From positions 1,736,001 to 1,800,000 of the forward strand of contig JAVHKY010000046.1 of the NCBI GenBank assembly GCA_035079385.1: 64,000 nt of DNA, in the 5' to 3' direction. The DNA is from Aspidiotus rigidus. Lineage: Eukaryota; Arthropoda; Insecta; Hemiptera; Diaspididae. The stretch's first letter is position 1; each line of letters starts with the position of its first letter. A program made the translations under genes and the position numbers. Of the stretch, positions 56,001 to 63,559 are shown piece after piece. A model generated the notes under the pieces. That model made no database searches, was not told the origin of the DNA, and saw only the letters and a list, made by a program, of their open reading frames with translations.

Positions 56001-58668
56001 GGCAACGCCTTCTCTCAATGAATCTTTTGTTTCCAGCATTGTTCCACAAACAATCTTGAAGGGCGACCATAATATTATGGAATATTCCATTCCAATGGGT
56101 AAAAATCGACGGTTCCCTCGTCGTCGTCGTCGTTGCCAATACACGATTAGGCCGCGTGGCCCGTCTGCGGTGTTTAGTTTCCGATGATTCGGGTCGGTTT
56201 GCTTTCTCCTTGGTCGTCCTCTTGTCCTTTTCTCAGCCGGGCAGTAGTGTAGTTAAACATCATTTTCGGTGATCTATCCTCGTTCATACGTTCCACGTGA
56301 CTGCGCCATCTTTTCCGATACTCCGTAACCCTTCTGACGATTGGTGTGAGTTTTAGTTGCTCTTGTATGTGTTCATTCTTTTGCGGTCCATAGAAATCTC
56401 ATTTCGGTAGCTGAGATTCTTTGTTTGTCTTTCTTTTGTAAGGCCCAAACCTCACATCCGTACGTCAGCATTGGTATCGCGAACGTGTTATATACTTTTA
56501 GCCGGGTTTCTCGTCTGATTGTGTTTGCTGGCAGAATTCGGTTTATTATTTTGGCCACCTTCAGCCCTGTTTAACAAAATTTAACGAGAAATTCATGGAG
56601 CCTTTTCTCAGAGACAAATCTGTTTCAGTATTGATTTTTTTTTTTTTTTTTTTCATTTCACGAACTTTTAGCTGCACGAAGGGCTATTTGCTAATATTGA
56701 AAATTGAATTCAAAATTGAAGTCCAAAAAGTCAAAATTTTCTGAGTCCCCCTCCTGTGATCGATAACTTGTTATTCGGATCAACTTACAGTCCTCCATCC
56801 CTTTATAACTCGATAATAGGAATTTATCCTTGTTCCGCTTCCAATGCTAAAATGATGGGAAAAAATACCGAAAATGGAAAGAGGATCGCGATCTCGGGAG
56901 TTTGACGCAATTTTGATATTTTGACGCTATGCGTTTGAAATTGGGGTTGACACGTATTGACACATTTTTGACGTAACGGCCCACACCACCTATTAAAATG
57001 TGGGCATTTTGTCAATTTTGCGAATTTTGACAAGAAAGTGTGTCAATTGACATTAATTTTCGAGATCGTGATGGAACAAATTTCCTGTTAGAACGGAAAC
57101 TATGCCACAAATAACAAACTGATCCTCAGTCGATAAGGAATCTGATGGTTCCTTTATACATTCAAAAACGTTTCCAAGCTATCAAGAGAAATTTGTTAGG
57201 TACCGGTCTTGTATGCGGTCTACCTAGTTTTAAAGGAAATTTTTGCATCTTGTATGCGGTCTATTTGAAATTTACAGCCTAGTATGCGGCCTACCCAAAC
57301 GAAGCGTCTAATTCCGTGAAAGAGTCGGTATTCATCTAACAGCAGCTTGCTAAATACTCCCAAAACATTGAGCAAGAGCCTGTGTGAAGTTGGTCATTCA
57401 AGCTAAAGCCTTATATCATTACTATAGATCAAAGACAATATAGATAGAGAAGTTACAAATGATTGGGTCGGTTGGTAATTAATAATGAATTTGATATGGG
57501 CTCTTCATAAGAGCATTTTTCTTGATATTTTAATGCAAGTATTCAGCTACCTATAATGTCATTATATTATTGACATAAAATATTCTGAGAATTATCAACT
57601 ATTTATTGAAGGTTTTATAGAGCAGCCATACACCTAGAAAAAATGAGGGATCTTCATTTTAACGGGAAAATATAGACGTTCAGCATGAAAACTTATAATA
57701 GGTCTGCTGCTGGCTTTATTGTAACAATATCTCGCCGGGAAAAATCAATCCCATATTATCGACATTCAGCCAAATTCTTAACAAAACAATTGAACACGCC
57801 TACTTTCTGAAATTTGACTAATCAAAACGTTCAAATATGAGTATTGTACCACTTGTAGCAAAAAATGGCATTAGAATGGCAATACATTTTCTCGACAGGA
57901 CTTTCCCGGCTGGATATAAATTCTCTCAAATGAATGAGTTGGCAGCTCAACAATATGGTGTTCATTACTCATAGAAGTACAATTCTGTAAATATGCACAT
58001 TTTTAGGTTCTCAAAAAGCGTGAAAAATTTGCAAATATGACTCGTCTATGCTCAAATGCATCGCCCATTTCTTACAAGAGCAACCTCCGTTGCCGTTATC
58101 ACTTCAAGAATAATCCCTTCTTACTTATTGCTCCTTTCAAAGAAGAAATTGTATCATTGGATCCGAGAATAATAATAATTCATGACGCACTGAGTGATTT
58201 TGAATCACAGAAATTCATAGAAGAGGGAAAAAAGCGGGTAAAATTTCAACTTCCTACAATTCAATCATCTCCGCTAAATTATCATCTATATTCTAAAAAA
58301 TTTCTATTATAGATATTTGAGACACCAGGATCGGAAGACAAACTGGATAAAACAGAATTCAAAGATCATCTGAACGAATTCGAATTCTTTGAAGAGGACA
58401 ATTTTCAAGAAGTGAGCCGACTCACTCGCCGGACTTGTGACATGATAGGTTTATATGAAAACATTGCTCAACCTTGGCAAGTTACCTTGTATGGAGCTGG
58501 AGGATTCTTTGACGAACATTCAGATATAAATCAAGCCGTAAGTATGACACAGATTGATGGTGAAATATCTTCTGTCAAGTACTTTATTTCAAATAGAAAA
58601 TGAAAAATTTGCAGAATAAAAAGGAAGTTCAAAAATACGGACGACGACTTGCAACTATATCGTACAGT
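35153..58668 (+). CDS. Prolyl 4-hydroxylase alpha subunit, 5' nine exons (3' end beyond window or unseen)
   Basis: Joined exons are 35153-35373, 47294-47445, 49265-49381, 54901-55068, 55166-55333, 55410-55528, 58007-58237, 58313-58537 and 58615-58668: 1,455 nt, 485 residues, all GT-AG and in frame. Order: signal peptide (RLIVFSHIIFSLVFVLI), P4Ha_N domain (SPRKIRMLLQTEKNVADTIN), a helical middle part matching the peptide-binding TPR region (QLTFDECLALMKRSE), then PFLLIAPFKEEIVSLDPRII and the start of the 2-oxoglutarate/iron dioxygenase domain with GAGGFFDEHSDI, whose H and D (about residues 460 and 462) are iron ligands. The last His and the 2-oxoglutarate-binding Lys are not yet reached. Such enzymes hydroxylate proline in collagen-like chains in the ER. 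Diverged from vertebrate P4HA; a paralogue with another substrate is possible. Confidence 0.88.
35540..36560 (-). mobile_element. MULE-like relic with subterminal CAGCAAA repeats
   Basis: CAGCAAA/ACAGCAAA occurs repeatedly at 35550-35720 and its complement TTTGCTG at 36385-36550, as subterminal inverted arrays. Between them on the minus strand, SDLFCSCPFFF (near 36035) resembles a SWIM-type zinc motif, and VGQKRKRGRPAKAKKALSVQ (near 35940-35880) is an AT-hook tail found at the end of many MULE-type transposases. The exact ends and target duplication are unresolved. Confidence 0.5.
37082..37769. mobile_element. Composite of two inverted-repeat units bounded by AATT
   Basis: The outer ends GAAGGGCTCTCTGG and CCAGAGAGCCCTTC are reverse complements, with AATT at both sides (37078-37081, 37770-37773). 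Left unit: arms 37082-37150 and about 37340-37575 pair over 60 bases (TCTACGTACAAGTTATCACA). Right unit: GGAATAAGGGCCTATGGCGC at 37591 pairs with GCGCCATAGGCCCTTATTCC at 37739. The left unit is split by the hAT MITE at 37367. Confidence 0.75.
37367..37529. mobile_element. hAT-type MITE, 163 bp, with 8-bp target duplication
   Basis: The ends are CAGGGTTGC and GCAACCCTG; GATAACTT is present on both sides (37359-37366, 37530-37537). Inside are repeated TTTAAAACATG words and their complement. It interrupts the right arm of the inverted repeat that starts at 37082, so it is the younger of the two. Confidence 0.92.
38021..38448. mobile_element. Nested element P, 428 bp, with inverted ends
   Basis: The ends CCTCTTCGTTCACG and CGTGAACGGAGAGG pair, and GTGACGT(CAC) follows the left end and mirrors inside the right end. 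It interrupts copy B between CTAAT and ATTGAAAATC, where copy A reads CTAATTGAAAATC, so insertion with a short AT-type duplication is the simplest reading. Confidence 0.8.
38478..38949. mobile_element. Nested element X, 472 bp, 8-bp target duplication
   Basis: The ends CTTAGACCATACAGTA and TACTATATGGTCTAAG are near-perfect reverse complements. GTCCAAAT precedes (38470-38477) and follows it (38950-38957). Internal inverted segments share CTCCTATGTTCCGACAA. A separate hairpin (38723-38929) sits inside, next to its right end. Confidence 0.9.
38723..38929. mobile_element. Hairpin element H, copy 1, 207 bp, TA-flanked
   Basis: Arms of about 80 bases pair almost fully (TATTTCTAACATTGCTCTTA with its complement) around a loop containing TTGCATACTCATTTTCATT. 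TA flanks both ends. The second copy (47806-48013) has the same length and the same loop sequence. Confidence 0.88.
38958..39330. mobile_element. Nested element Y, 373 bp, 8-bp target duplication
   Basis: The ends TACAGACCCCTAGAAACAC and GTGTTTTTAGAGGTCTGTA pair, continuing through AAGATCGCTAA (30 bp, two mismatches). GTCCAAAT lies on both sides (38950-38957, 39331-39338). The left duplication is shared with element X. No coding capacity. Confidence 0.9.
39430..39925. repeat. ACTATCG/CGATAGT-rich stretch, probable degraded element
   Basis: Words such as ACTATCGGTAGTATCGATAG and their complements occur at least ten times, concentrated at 39450-39560 and 39770-39910. This resembles a DNA transposon with internal repeats; TAGTGTTGGGCACTATCGG (minus strand, right end) could be a terminus. 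Boundaries were not found. Confidence 0.5.
39975..40527 (-). mobile_element. hAT element B, 553 bp, with 8-bp target duplication
   Basis: The ends TAGAGCTCGGATTTTTCGG and (reverse strand) TAGAGCTAGGATTCCTCGG resemble hAT A and C. TTTATAAG is on both sides (39967-39974, 40528-40535). Minus-strand relics: NEFANGQISRNEIRVRFIVV near 40490-40430, and VDVERLFSNYKYILTDRRHS near 40225-40165, the hATC core. Internally deleted and dead. Confidence 0.9.
40534..40814. mobile_element. TA-flanked MITE, 281 bp
   Basis: The ends AGCCTTTCACACTT and AAGTGTGAAAGGCT pair exactly, with TA at both edges (40532-40533, 40815-40816), as in Tc1/mariner-type elements. Its left edge overlaps the right target duplication of hAT B, so hAT B landed on the edge of an existing MITE. 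Confidence 0.82.
41365..44381 (-). pseudogene. R1 ORF2, 5'-truncated and broken (copy 2)
   Basis: The RT and CCHC parts are open from 43764 to 41365 (799 codons); I count eight amino-acid differences from copy 1 over the shared part. A 4-base deletion near 43765 shifts the frame relative to the endonuclease part (44150-43761), and TAG replaces a Tyr codon near 44190. The N-terminal about 45 residues are missing. It retains LSGSDHR, CGVPQGSVLGPLLW, CYADDT and the C-terminal CCHC. Confidence 0.9.
44395..44472 (-). ncRNA. tRNA-like sequence (A and B box) heading the chimera
   Basis: The reverse strand reads TAGGCTCAATGGCGGAGCGG at its start: TGGCGGAGCGG fits the A-box pattern TRGCNNARYGG. Then GCGGTTCGATACC: GGTTCGATACC fits the B box GGTTCRANNCC. 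The cloverleaf is poor (the T stem pairs weakly and the anticodon loop seems enlarged), so it is a tRNA-derived head, not a working tRNA. Confidence 0.72.
44484..46468. other. Unassigned intron sequence
   Basis: AT-rich DNA within P4HA intron 1. I find no repeat ends, domains or RNA gene in it. Confidence 0.5.
46477..47177 (-). mobile_element. hAT element C, 701 bp, with 8-bp target duplication
   Basis: The ends CAGAGTTAGGACTTTCC and (reverse strand) CAGAATTAGGATTCCTC; CTTATGGG on both sides (46469-46476, 47178-47185). Minus-strand relics: MPNEFVQAPTDKNKIEIRFR (47155 on) and SFAPLTSVGVERSFFNYKYI (46730-46680), the hATC dimerisation core. It lies 117 bp before P4HA exon 2. Confidence 0.92.
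47294..47445 (+). CDS. P4HA exon 2
   Basis: Acceptor tttttacag ends at 47293, donor GTGAGT at 47446. It encodes YIDIWQKEHNIRAADKFKYF, then ENPYSKYHLTKKLTLDWQLI. NPYSKYHLTKRLT..W is the P4Ha_N counterpart of HPLNAF.L.KRL...W. Phase 2 in, phase 1 out. Confidence 0.87.
47709..48215. mobile_element. Inverted-repeat element Z, 507 bp, 8-bp target duplication
   Basis: The ends CTTTGACTATATAGTACTTT and (reverse strand) CTTTGACTGTATAGTACTTT. TTCATTAC on both sides (47701-47708, 48216-48223). The arms pair over about 32 bases. Hairpin H copy 2 is inserted inside. The ends resemble those of element X (CTTAGACCATATAGTA). Confidence 0.92.
47806..48013. mobile_element. Hairpin element H, copy 2, 208 bp, TA-flanked
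   Basis: Arms of about 70 bases (CAGCGTTCCATATTGCATA and its complement) with a loop sharing TTGCATACTCATTTTCATT with copy 1. TA on both sides (47804-47805, 48014-48015). It lies inside element Z. Confidence 0.88.
48310..48723. mobile_element. Inverted-repeat element rich in ACCGGT/TTAACCGG, 414 bp
   Basis: The ends GTGATGTTAA and TTAACATCAC pair. The interior repeats the words CCGGTTA, ACCGGT and TAACCGG many times in both directions. No clear target duplication. Confidence 0.65.
48724..49264. other. P4HA intron 2, right part
   Basis: Non-coding. ACAGCACG/GCAGCACGG words recur near 49055-49160. Nothing else recognised before the acceptor tctctaatttcag (ends 49264). Confidence 0.5.
49265..49381 (+). 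CDS. P4HA exon 3
   Basis: Acceptor ends at 49264; donor GTAAAA at 49382 is weak but the only one that keeps phase 1 into exon 4. It encodes VFNLEFNNSNNILQQVLDEY, then ENRCYFLNLPPEGPEKGERG. Its 3' half is also present in inverted orientation at 52980-53081. Confidence 0.7.
49318..49617 (+). repeat. Left arm of a 300-bp inverted duplication (exon 3 and intron)
   Basis: It begins GAATACGAAAATCGTTG inside exon 3 and runs through the donor into the intron as far as GTACTGC. The reverse complement of 52780-53081 matches it at about 93 percent by eye. This arm is the original, because it alone continues into the complete exon and acceptor. Confidence 0.93.
49740..49786. mobile_element. Minimal palindromic element M1, 47 bp, 7-bp target duplication
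   Basis: Two 21-base arms (CATTGACTATATATTACTTC plus G) pair perfectly around GGTTA. CTAATAG stands on both sides (49733-49739, 49787-49793). The ends resemble those of M2 (59316) and element Z. It is far too short to code. Confidence 0.87.
49940..50022 (+). ncRNA. B-box-like sequence with T run (weak tRNA-derived candidate)
   Basis: GGGTTCGAGCCCCG (B-box pattern with a perfect short T stem) is followed at once by about 30 T, which could end Pol III transcription. No convincing A box at the right distance, so this is a weak call. Confidence 0.3.
51208..51283 (-). ncRNA. tRNA-derived SINE head
   Basis: The reverse strand has GGCGCAGCTGGTAGTGCAAC (D arm, A box) and, 25 bases later, GTGGGTCGAGCCCCG (T arm, B box). 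The order and spacing are those of a tRNA. The anticodon stem pairs poorly, so it is a degenerate tRNA or SINE head; the body would extend to lower coordinates, ending unclear. Confidence 0.65.
52419..52564. mobile_element. TA-flanked hairpin element, 146 bp
   Basis: CAAATAAAATTCAAGACAAA at the left pairs with TTTGTCCTGAATTTTGTTTG at the right; the arms continue through GAAATTTGTTCC. TA at both edges. It lies in the spacer between the arms of the exon 3 inverted duplication. Confidence 0.8.
52780..53081 (-). repeat. Right arm of inverted duplication, carrying part of P4HA exon 3
   Basis: The reverse complement starts GAATACGAAAATCGTTG and follows 49318-49617. The exon part reads ENRCYFLKLLPEEPEKG against ENRCYFLNLPPEGPEKG. 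No acceptor precedes it, so it is not an alternative exon. It lies antisense in P4HA intron 3. Confidence 0.92.
53190..54620. repeat. Two clusters of TGCGCGCA words around a Penelope fragment
   Basis: Near-copies of TGCGCGCA occur at 53190-53360 (about four) and 54400-54620 (about seven). CATTAACCACTTTGCTGA at 53174 has an exact inverted copy TCAGCAAAGTGGTTAATG near 54554. They look like subterminal repeats of one DNA element, with ends not identified. Confidence 0.55.
53597..54240 (+). pseudogene. Penelope-like element: RT C-terminus and GIY-YIG endonuclease, broken
   Basis: The first frame (53597-53788) has FQKELGTIEHLARVNQVRVD and RDSHRNGRKRWIPSL, as in the linker after Penelope RT. The second (53864-54208) has RSGVYRKACNDCPGVYVGMT, then ARQLQIRIDEHKNAW: GVY...YVG with the following R and E-containing helix is the GIY-YIG nuclease core. 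Frames are interrupted between and after. GIY-YIG RT elements are the canonical Penelope type. Confidence 0.85.
54901..55068 (+). CDS. P4HA exon 4
   Basis: Acceptor ttcttttcag ends at 54900; donor GTATGA at 55069. It encodes AFLKKLYDQTELVWPNENDW, EGVQDSILNIQLINRYKATD and TTNVQLT. WPNENDWEGVQDSILNIQ matches the P4HA segment P...DL.GAA.ALLRLQ. Phase 1 in and out. Confidence 0.87.
55166..55333 (+). CDS. P4HA exon 5 (peptide-binding TPR region)
   Basis: Acceptor cttttcaag ends at 55165; donor GTGACG at 55334. It encodes FDECLALMKRSENNYNYNLT, LEWASASALKFFSTPNADDK and VIRANLVANIIEG. It matches DDC.ELGR.AY...DY..T..WM..A of the TPR-like substrate-binding domain. Confidence 0.85.
55410..55528 (+). 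CDS. P4HA exon 6
   Basis: Acceptor actttttag ends at 55409; donor GTACGT at 55529. It encodes GNITNAEHYFNIYSMLKPPG, then VEIENLHNLILKRAPTLSDE, the second helical repeat. Phase 1 in, phase 0 out. Confidence 0.82.
55529..58006. other. P4HA intron 6
   Basis: 2.5 kb. It contains a minus-strand non-LTR RT fragment (56120-56570), a poly-T run (56638-56653) and a stretch rich in TTTTGAC words (56890-57060) that is probably part of a diverged inverted-repeat element. CTTGTATGCGGTCTA recurs at about 57208, 57253 and 57287. Confidence 0.6.
56120..56570 (-). pseudogene. Non-LTR retrotransposon RT 3' fragment
   Basis: The minus strand reads RILPANTIRRETRLKVYNTF, AIPMLTYGCEVWALQKKDKQ and RISATEMRFLW, then in a second frame YRKRWRSHVERMNEDRSPKM. 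This order (YG.E.W.L......I...EMRFLR, RW..HV.RM) is the C-terminal part of many LINE reverse transcriptases. Too short to place in a clade. Frameshifted and truncated. Confidence 0.8.
58007..58237 (+). CDS. P4HA exon 7 (start of catalytic domain)
   Basis: Acceptor cacatttttag ends at 58006; donor GTAAAA at 58238. It encodes VLKKREKFANMTRLCSNASP, then NLRCRYHFKNNPFLLIAPFK and EEIVSLDPRIIIIHDALSDF. LRC.Y....NPFLL.AP.K.E......P.I...HD..SD.E is the hallmark at the start of the P4HA catalytic domain. Phase 0 both sides. Confidence 0.92.
58313..58537 (+). CDS. P4HA exon 8 (iron-binding H-x-D)
   Basis: Acceptor ctattatag ends at 58312; donor GTAAGT at 58538. It encodes LTRRTCDMIGLYENIAQPWQ, then VTLYGAGGFFDEHSDINQA. 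The YG.GG....H.D pattern gives His and Asp iron ligands. Phase 0 both sides. Confidence 0.92.
58615..58668 (+). CDS. P4HA exon 9 (short)
   Basis: Acceptor atttgcag ends at 58614; donor GTGAGT at 58669. It encodes NKKEVQKYGRRLATISYS, where the RLAT..Y matches the family's R.AT.L.Y. The next expected segment (GGATVF and the distal His) was not found to the right. Confidence 0.82.
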
Positions 58669-58696
58669 GTGAGTTAATGAAGTTTACTACACGCAA

Positions 58697-59268
58697 GGGA
58701 GAGATTAGCCCACTTTGATTGGCGCTATGACGTCACTGAAGTTGTGTCCTACACCTTGTAACTGTAAAGAAATATTTTTATTTGAAAATTCTATCTTAAA
58801 AAAATGTCCAAGATGCTCTCTCATTTGATACGAGAACATACTTTACTATTTTCACTTTTTATTTTTATCAAAGTCCATTTCTGGTATCAAAAGAAGGGAT
58901 GTAAAGTGAACCACTATTAGCTTGAAGCTGGCTTAAAACGGATTAGTTTTCATATATTCTTGATTGGCGTAGTCACCTGCTAAATTGGGAGATCATAACT
59001 AGCTGGATAGCTGGCTTAAAAAGTTTTTGAATGATACCCCTTCAAAAAATCTAAAACATCCTAAACCAATTAATCACTGATTAGCTATTTTTTTAGAAGA
59101 TTAATAAAACCACGAAACCTCTGGCTTAGCTCAAACTAAGCCAATGATAGCTTCAACTGGAACATCCCTGAAGAATATCAAGATATTTGTATTCGCGATA
59201 AAATGCGTAAAAGCATACTAGTGACGTCATATATTGCGGGTTTCATCCGAGTGGGTCAATCTCCTTCC
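58697..59268. mobile_element. Inverted-repeat element, 572 bp
   Basis: The left end GGGAGAGATTAGCCCACT and right end AGTGGGTCAATCTCCTTCC are near reverse complements, and a GACGTCA lies just inside each. The interior repeats GCTGGCTTAAA and TAGCTTGAAG words. It follows P4HA exon 9. Confidence 0.65.
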
Positions 59269-59315
59269 TTTAGAAGCATAAAAGCTTAAGATAGGTATTA
59301 AGAAATACGCTGGGC

Positions 59316-59533
59316 CATTGACTATACACTTACTAGACAAATAGATGGTTTGTTGGATACTACCACACGGGGCGCTGTGTGTTAACCAGCAGAGTAAAAC
59401 TAAAAGAGAAAAAACATCGTTCTCTCTTTGTTACATCCAAGTCTTGACACGCGCGCGATCTCGTGGTAGTATCCAACAAACCATCAATTTTTTCAACAAT
59501 GTGAGTATTTATCTGGTATATGTATAGTCAATG
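59316..59533. mobile_element. Inverted-repeat element M2, 218 bp, 7-bp target duplication
   Basis: The ends CATTGACTATACA and TGTATAGTCAATG pair exactly. Further in, ATGGTTTGTTGGATACTACC pairs with its complement. GCTGGGC stands on both sides (59309-59315, 59534-59540). The ends resemble those of M1. Confidence 0.9.
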
Positions 59534-59931
59534 GCTGGGCATCCAAAACGTTGATGTGTTCAATAGAAAGTTATCCAATGGAAGAAAGAGCTTTCAATTT
59601 AATTTATCTTCCAATTTACTTCCTCATTTAAACAATCTTACTCTAAGTTGATATTGTTTTTCATAGTACCTACTACATAGTAGATTACTGAACTGAGCAC
59701 TCATTCGGAATCCATAATATTGAAAATGTCGATGATTGTTCATTGTAAAATGTACTGGAGTTAGAAGAAGCAAATATGCATGTGAGACTAAGAGGTTTGT
59801 CATGCAAATTTGTTCTCATGCCGCTTCTTAGTAATTCAGAAGCTTGAACCATACGCCCGGTATATATCTACAAAAGCCAAAAAGCGCTGTACATTATGAA
59901 GCAAAAATGATTGGCGCTGAACGCAACAACA

Positions 59932-60180
59932 AAACGACGGCTTCCTTAACAAAGTTAAACGAGGAACGCAGGAAACGTGTTTTATGAGTCATACGGGATT
60001 TGGTATTGAGAATTCAAGGAAGCCTAGACCTAGATAAGCTAGCATAAAGAAGGCCTAGACCTACTATAAGGCTAGTATAATATAGTTTAAGAGTCTAAAT
60101 TTTTCTCAAATCTCGAGCTATACCTATACGATAGGAGGGGAAGTTGGAAAAATTTTGACTCTCGAGCTATACCTATATGA
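59932..60180. repeat. Dispersed repeat, second copy of the 26863-27070 segment
   Basis: It begins ACGACGGCTTCCTTAAC and follows the first copy closely (GAGGAACGCAGG, TTTTATGAGTC, CTATAAGGCTAGTATAATA, CTCGAGCTATACC). It includes one minisatellite-like unit at the end. Confidence 0.88.
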
Positions 60181-60249
60181 CAAGCCGTAAGCCCGCTAAA
60201 TATTATAAAATTTCAAATTATTTTCAAAATTCTTGATATTTATTAATCA

Positions 60250-60922
60250 TTAGTATTCTTTTAGTTCAATTTCTAATCTAATTCTTTTAATTTCCAATTT
60301 TTCAATTTCATTTTTTTTATCGTCGATATTTTGTTTTACACTTTCAATCTCGTCTTCTCTGATAGTTGGATGCCGTCTTTTTAGAAGATCTTTTGCGCAT
60401 TCTTCTTTCTGGGGGTATGCTGAAAAATTTGTCATTTCTTGTGGATTCTTGGAGGAAGTAGATAACTTCCTATATAATGATACACCGAAACTTTTGAAAG
60501 TTGTAAATATGTTTGGACCTTCATTACACCCTAAAGAAGTCATTGAAAGCGCATTGTTGTATTTACGCAAATTATTAAGAAAATGAGAAGATCTATTATC
60601 CCTTCCGTCTAATAGTTTTTGAAGAAGATCCGGCACTGAGGGTAGGTAAATCAGGTAACTTAATCTTACCACTCCCGCAACAGAAATTTCGATTTTCAGT
60701 TTCAAATAATTTTCCATCACAGAATGCGCACGTAATTGCCAGATTCCCAATTGAACTTATACCAGTATATTCTTTCTCAATAATGTACCTAATGAATGGA
60801 CTATTATCGTTCTGACAATCATTTTCCAGATTATTTTCTGATGTCAAAATTTCGGAATTGAAACGAGCCCTCTTCCCTTTGTTCGTCTACCGCCCTAGAT
60901 TTGCTTTCTTGCGTTTTGGCAT
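60250..60922 (-). pseudogene. Helitron Rep/helicase N-terminal fragment
   Basis: MPKRKKANLGR at 60922, a stop, then TCAFCDGKLFETENRNFCCG, SGKIKLPDLP and, after a frameshift, DLLQKLLDGRDNRSSHFLNN, LRKYNNALSMTSLG, GPNIFTTFKS. The order C.FC...F..E....CC..GK..LP, L..LL.....S.HF..N.R.YN....TS.G is the start of Helitron proteins. The rolling-circle HUH motif and helicase are absent; the tail is charged and unrelated. Confidence 0.8.
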
Positions 60923-61280
60923 TCCAATTAGATTGCAATAAAGTGAGACATCCGTGACTTCGATATTGAATTTTCGAAATCGACGTGAATTGTTTTTCTT
61001 TTCTTGGTCCTCACGTTAAATTTGAAATAATGAAAGACAACCACCAATTCTTCAGATAATTGCTAAGCAAAATCTTTATCGTAACCCTACGCTATTCGAT
61101 TACTCATAGTATGGGTATTCAAAACTTCTCCGGTTAAAAAGAACCATTTTCCAAAAATGATTGCCTAGCGCATATTAATTTTCGATGAACGTCAACAAAA
61201 ATGATTTCTTAGCATTTTCAACCAATAAATTAATGAATGATACAGATCTACAGATTTTTCATCTCTTGAATCATTCATAC

Positions 61281-61303
61281 CCCCCCCCCCGCCCGCCCGC
61301 CCG
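61281..61303. repeat. C-rich run and CCCG/GCCC repeats
   Basis: A C run followed by CGCCCGCCCGCCCGCC. A small low-complexity tract with no function assigned. Confidence 0.8.
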
Positions 61304-61476
61304 CCAAGTACAAAGATATATACTACACGCCATTCGCCTGATTTCGTAACTTCAAATTTATTACGCATAAACCTTTTCCTAGGCAAGCTAATACAATGGA
61401 AACAAATTCCAAGTTCGTAGGTGAAATAGGAATAAAGTTAAATGGATTTGCGATTTTGTAACTTCTCTTTATATAA

Positions 61477-61496
61477 TAGATAGATAGATAGATAGG

Positions 61497-61560
<64 letters not shown>
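61477..61560. repeat. (GATA)n microsatellite, about 84 bp
   Basis: Nearly pure TAGA units with one G variant. It abuts the end piece of the TTAA-type element that follows. Confidence 0.95.
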
Positions 61561-61690
61561 AGGGAGACTTAGAAAAATTCCTATCATCTAGCCTATGGCT
61601 CGAGAGTCGAAATTTTTTCAAATTTTCTGCTGGACGGCGGATGGCGCACGGTAAATTTCTCAAAAACACCCCCATAAAACAGGTTCCCTG
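61561..61690. mobile_element. End piece of the TTAA-type repeat
   Basis: It carries GGGAGACTTAGAAAAATT, CTGCTGGACGGCGGATGGCG, AAATTTCTCAAAAA and ends AAACAGGTTCCCTG followed by TTAA (61691-61694), matching the right end of 26561-27198. The left end is missing or replaced by the GATA tract. Confidence 0.75.
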
Positions 61691-62584
61691 TTAAAACTCA
61701 TTACAGGAAGAAGAAAGTTCCAATAAGTTGTGTTGCTTTGTTAGTGATACGGTATAAGACAAAGGGGTAGCGACTCTAAGGCTATAGAATATTGGGTAGA
61801 GTCACGGTGACAAAGTGGATCTATTAGAAGCGTTCCGGAAAGAACACAGTTTGTTACCATTAAACAAAGCAACATAAAAAGGAAAAAATTTTCAATACAA
61901 TTTTCATCTTCAAAAATTCAGTCGATACCCCTATTGGAAATTTAGCGCGCAATAATTTAGCTCACTTAATTTTTACAAAAGAATCAATTATGACGCCATG
62001 TAAAATTATAGAGCCCTAGTGAAACAAACCTGCTGTCTTGCTATGGTAAACGCTGTCCGCTATTTTGAAGTCCTTGTAGCTCTGAATCACGGCCTACTCT
62101 ATACCAGGCCGGAAGGTAGCGATGTCACAATGTTGCATTTAAAAATCAGTGGGAGTGGATACAGATTTACATGGACGCTTATGAGAAAAAATAAAAAGTT
62201 CAAATACATTGATTTTTACGCAAATAAAACGGGTTTTCGGTAAAAGTAAAGAGCATAGAATATGAGGACGAAACGATTTTATATTTTTCAAGCCCTATTT
62301 CAGTAAAATTGGTGCAGTACAAGAGGAGTTATCATCGTTTCAAAATAAAAAATCAGATAGGGGACAAAGTGTGGTACAGTTCTTGTACTAGTACAGTTAC
62401 ACCGCACCAATGAATATGAACCGCCCTGAAACGTCACCGATGAGAATCCACTGCGCGCTGTTATAATTTTCTACATTCCGGCCTCCTATAGAGTAGGCAT
62501 GGCCGTCTCTAGTATCAGGCAGGGCCGGAATACTTGAGCTGGCAACGCCGCGGTGACGAAAAATACGGGGCCGAGTTTTAAACA

Positions 62585-62991
62585 TGCTCTTATCGAAAAA
62601 CATTCAAAAAACGTTAATTGTTGATTTCCGAGTAGTATTCCATTCTGTAGGGAAAAAGTTTCTTAATATATGGAATGAGTAAACGATTCTCAATTTTTTG
62701 AGCTCGGGCTCGTTAAGATTGATTTACTACAAAGAGAGTTATAAATATATTAAAATAAAAAGTTAGACAGAGGGCGGAGGGCGGTACATTACCATACTTT
62801 GTCGCCTGTCCGACTTTCTTTCAAAAACGTTTATAATTCGCTTTGTAGTTAATCAATCTCAACGAGACCTAGCTCAAAAAATCGAGAAGCGTTTACTCAT
62901 TCAATGTACAAATTCACTTTTTCTCCACGGAATTGAATACTATTCGCAAATCAACGATTGATGTGATTTTTGAGTTTTTTTCTATAAGAGC
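62585..62991. mobile_element. Long inverted-repeat element, 407 bp
   Basis: The ends GCTCTTATCGAAAAA and TTTTTTTCTATAAGAGC pair. Arms of about 150 bases match well (TTGAATGAGTAAACG class words, TTTTTTGAGCT, GATTGATT). The loop holds AGGGCGGAGGGCGGTACA. No coding sequence or clear target duplication. Confidence 0.8.
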
Positions 62992-63559
62992 CTGTATATT
63001 TGTTAGCCCCTAGCAACGTTGCCGAACTTTGAATATTCCGGCCTGATACTGGGGCGCGATCGATTTGGCGCGGACAGTTTGGCGCGGGGTTCAATTTGGC
63101 GCAAACCTCAAAAAACAACGTAATAAGACAATCCAAAGTCTACAAAATAAAATTTTGACGTACAATGGAAAAATTTTAAATTATTATAATGAGGGACGAC
63201 AGTAATGCAATCCGAAGTCTAATAATGAAATTTGACAGCAAGAATACATAATCAGAGATTATGAGCTATGCCTCGGAGGTATTCTATATGCGTGCGATTG
63301 TTGTAATCACGCACAATTCGCGAGATACGCTCGTCAGTATTTTGGTACTTCGTTTCTTTGCTCGCAGGTGGAGCTCCCGCTTCTCCCTGCGTATATTCTA
63401 AATCTCGTGCTTTTTGGCATTTTCTCAACATGGTTATAAAATTCCAAACTGCAAAAGCGATGAATTGACCTTCTTTTGGACATTCTGAGAAAAATGGAAC
63501 ATGCAGCCTCCAATCGCACTAGAAGGAAAAACTCGCGTTACTTCATTGATTACAGCTGC

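Noticed and set aside
63060..63105. Three TTTGGCGC words in close succession
   Set aside because: Too short to call a repeat family or a regulatory site without other copies.
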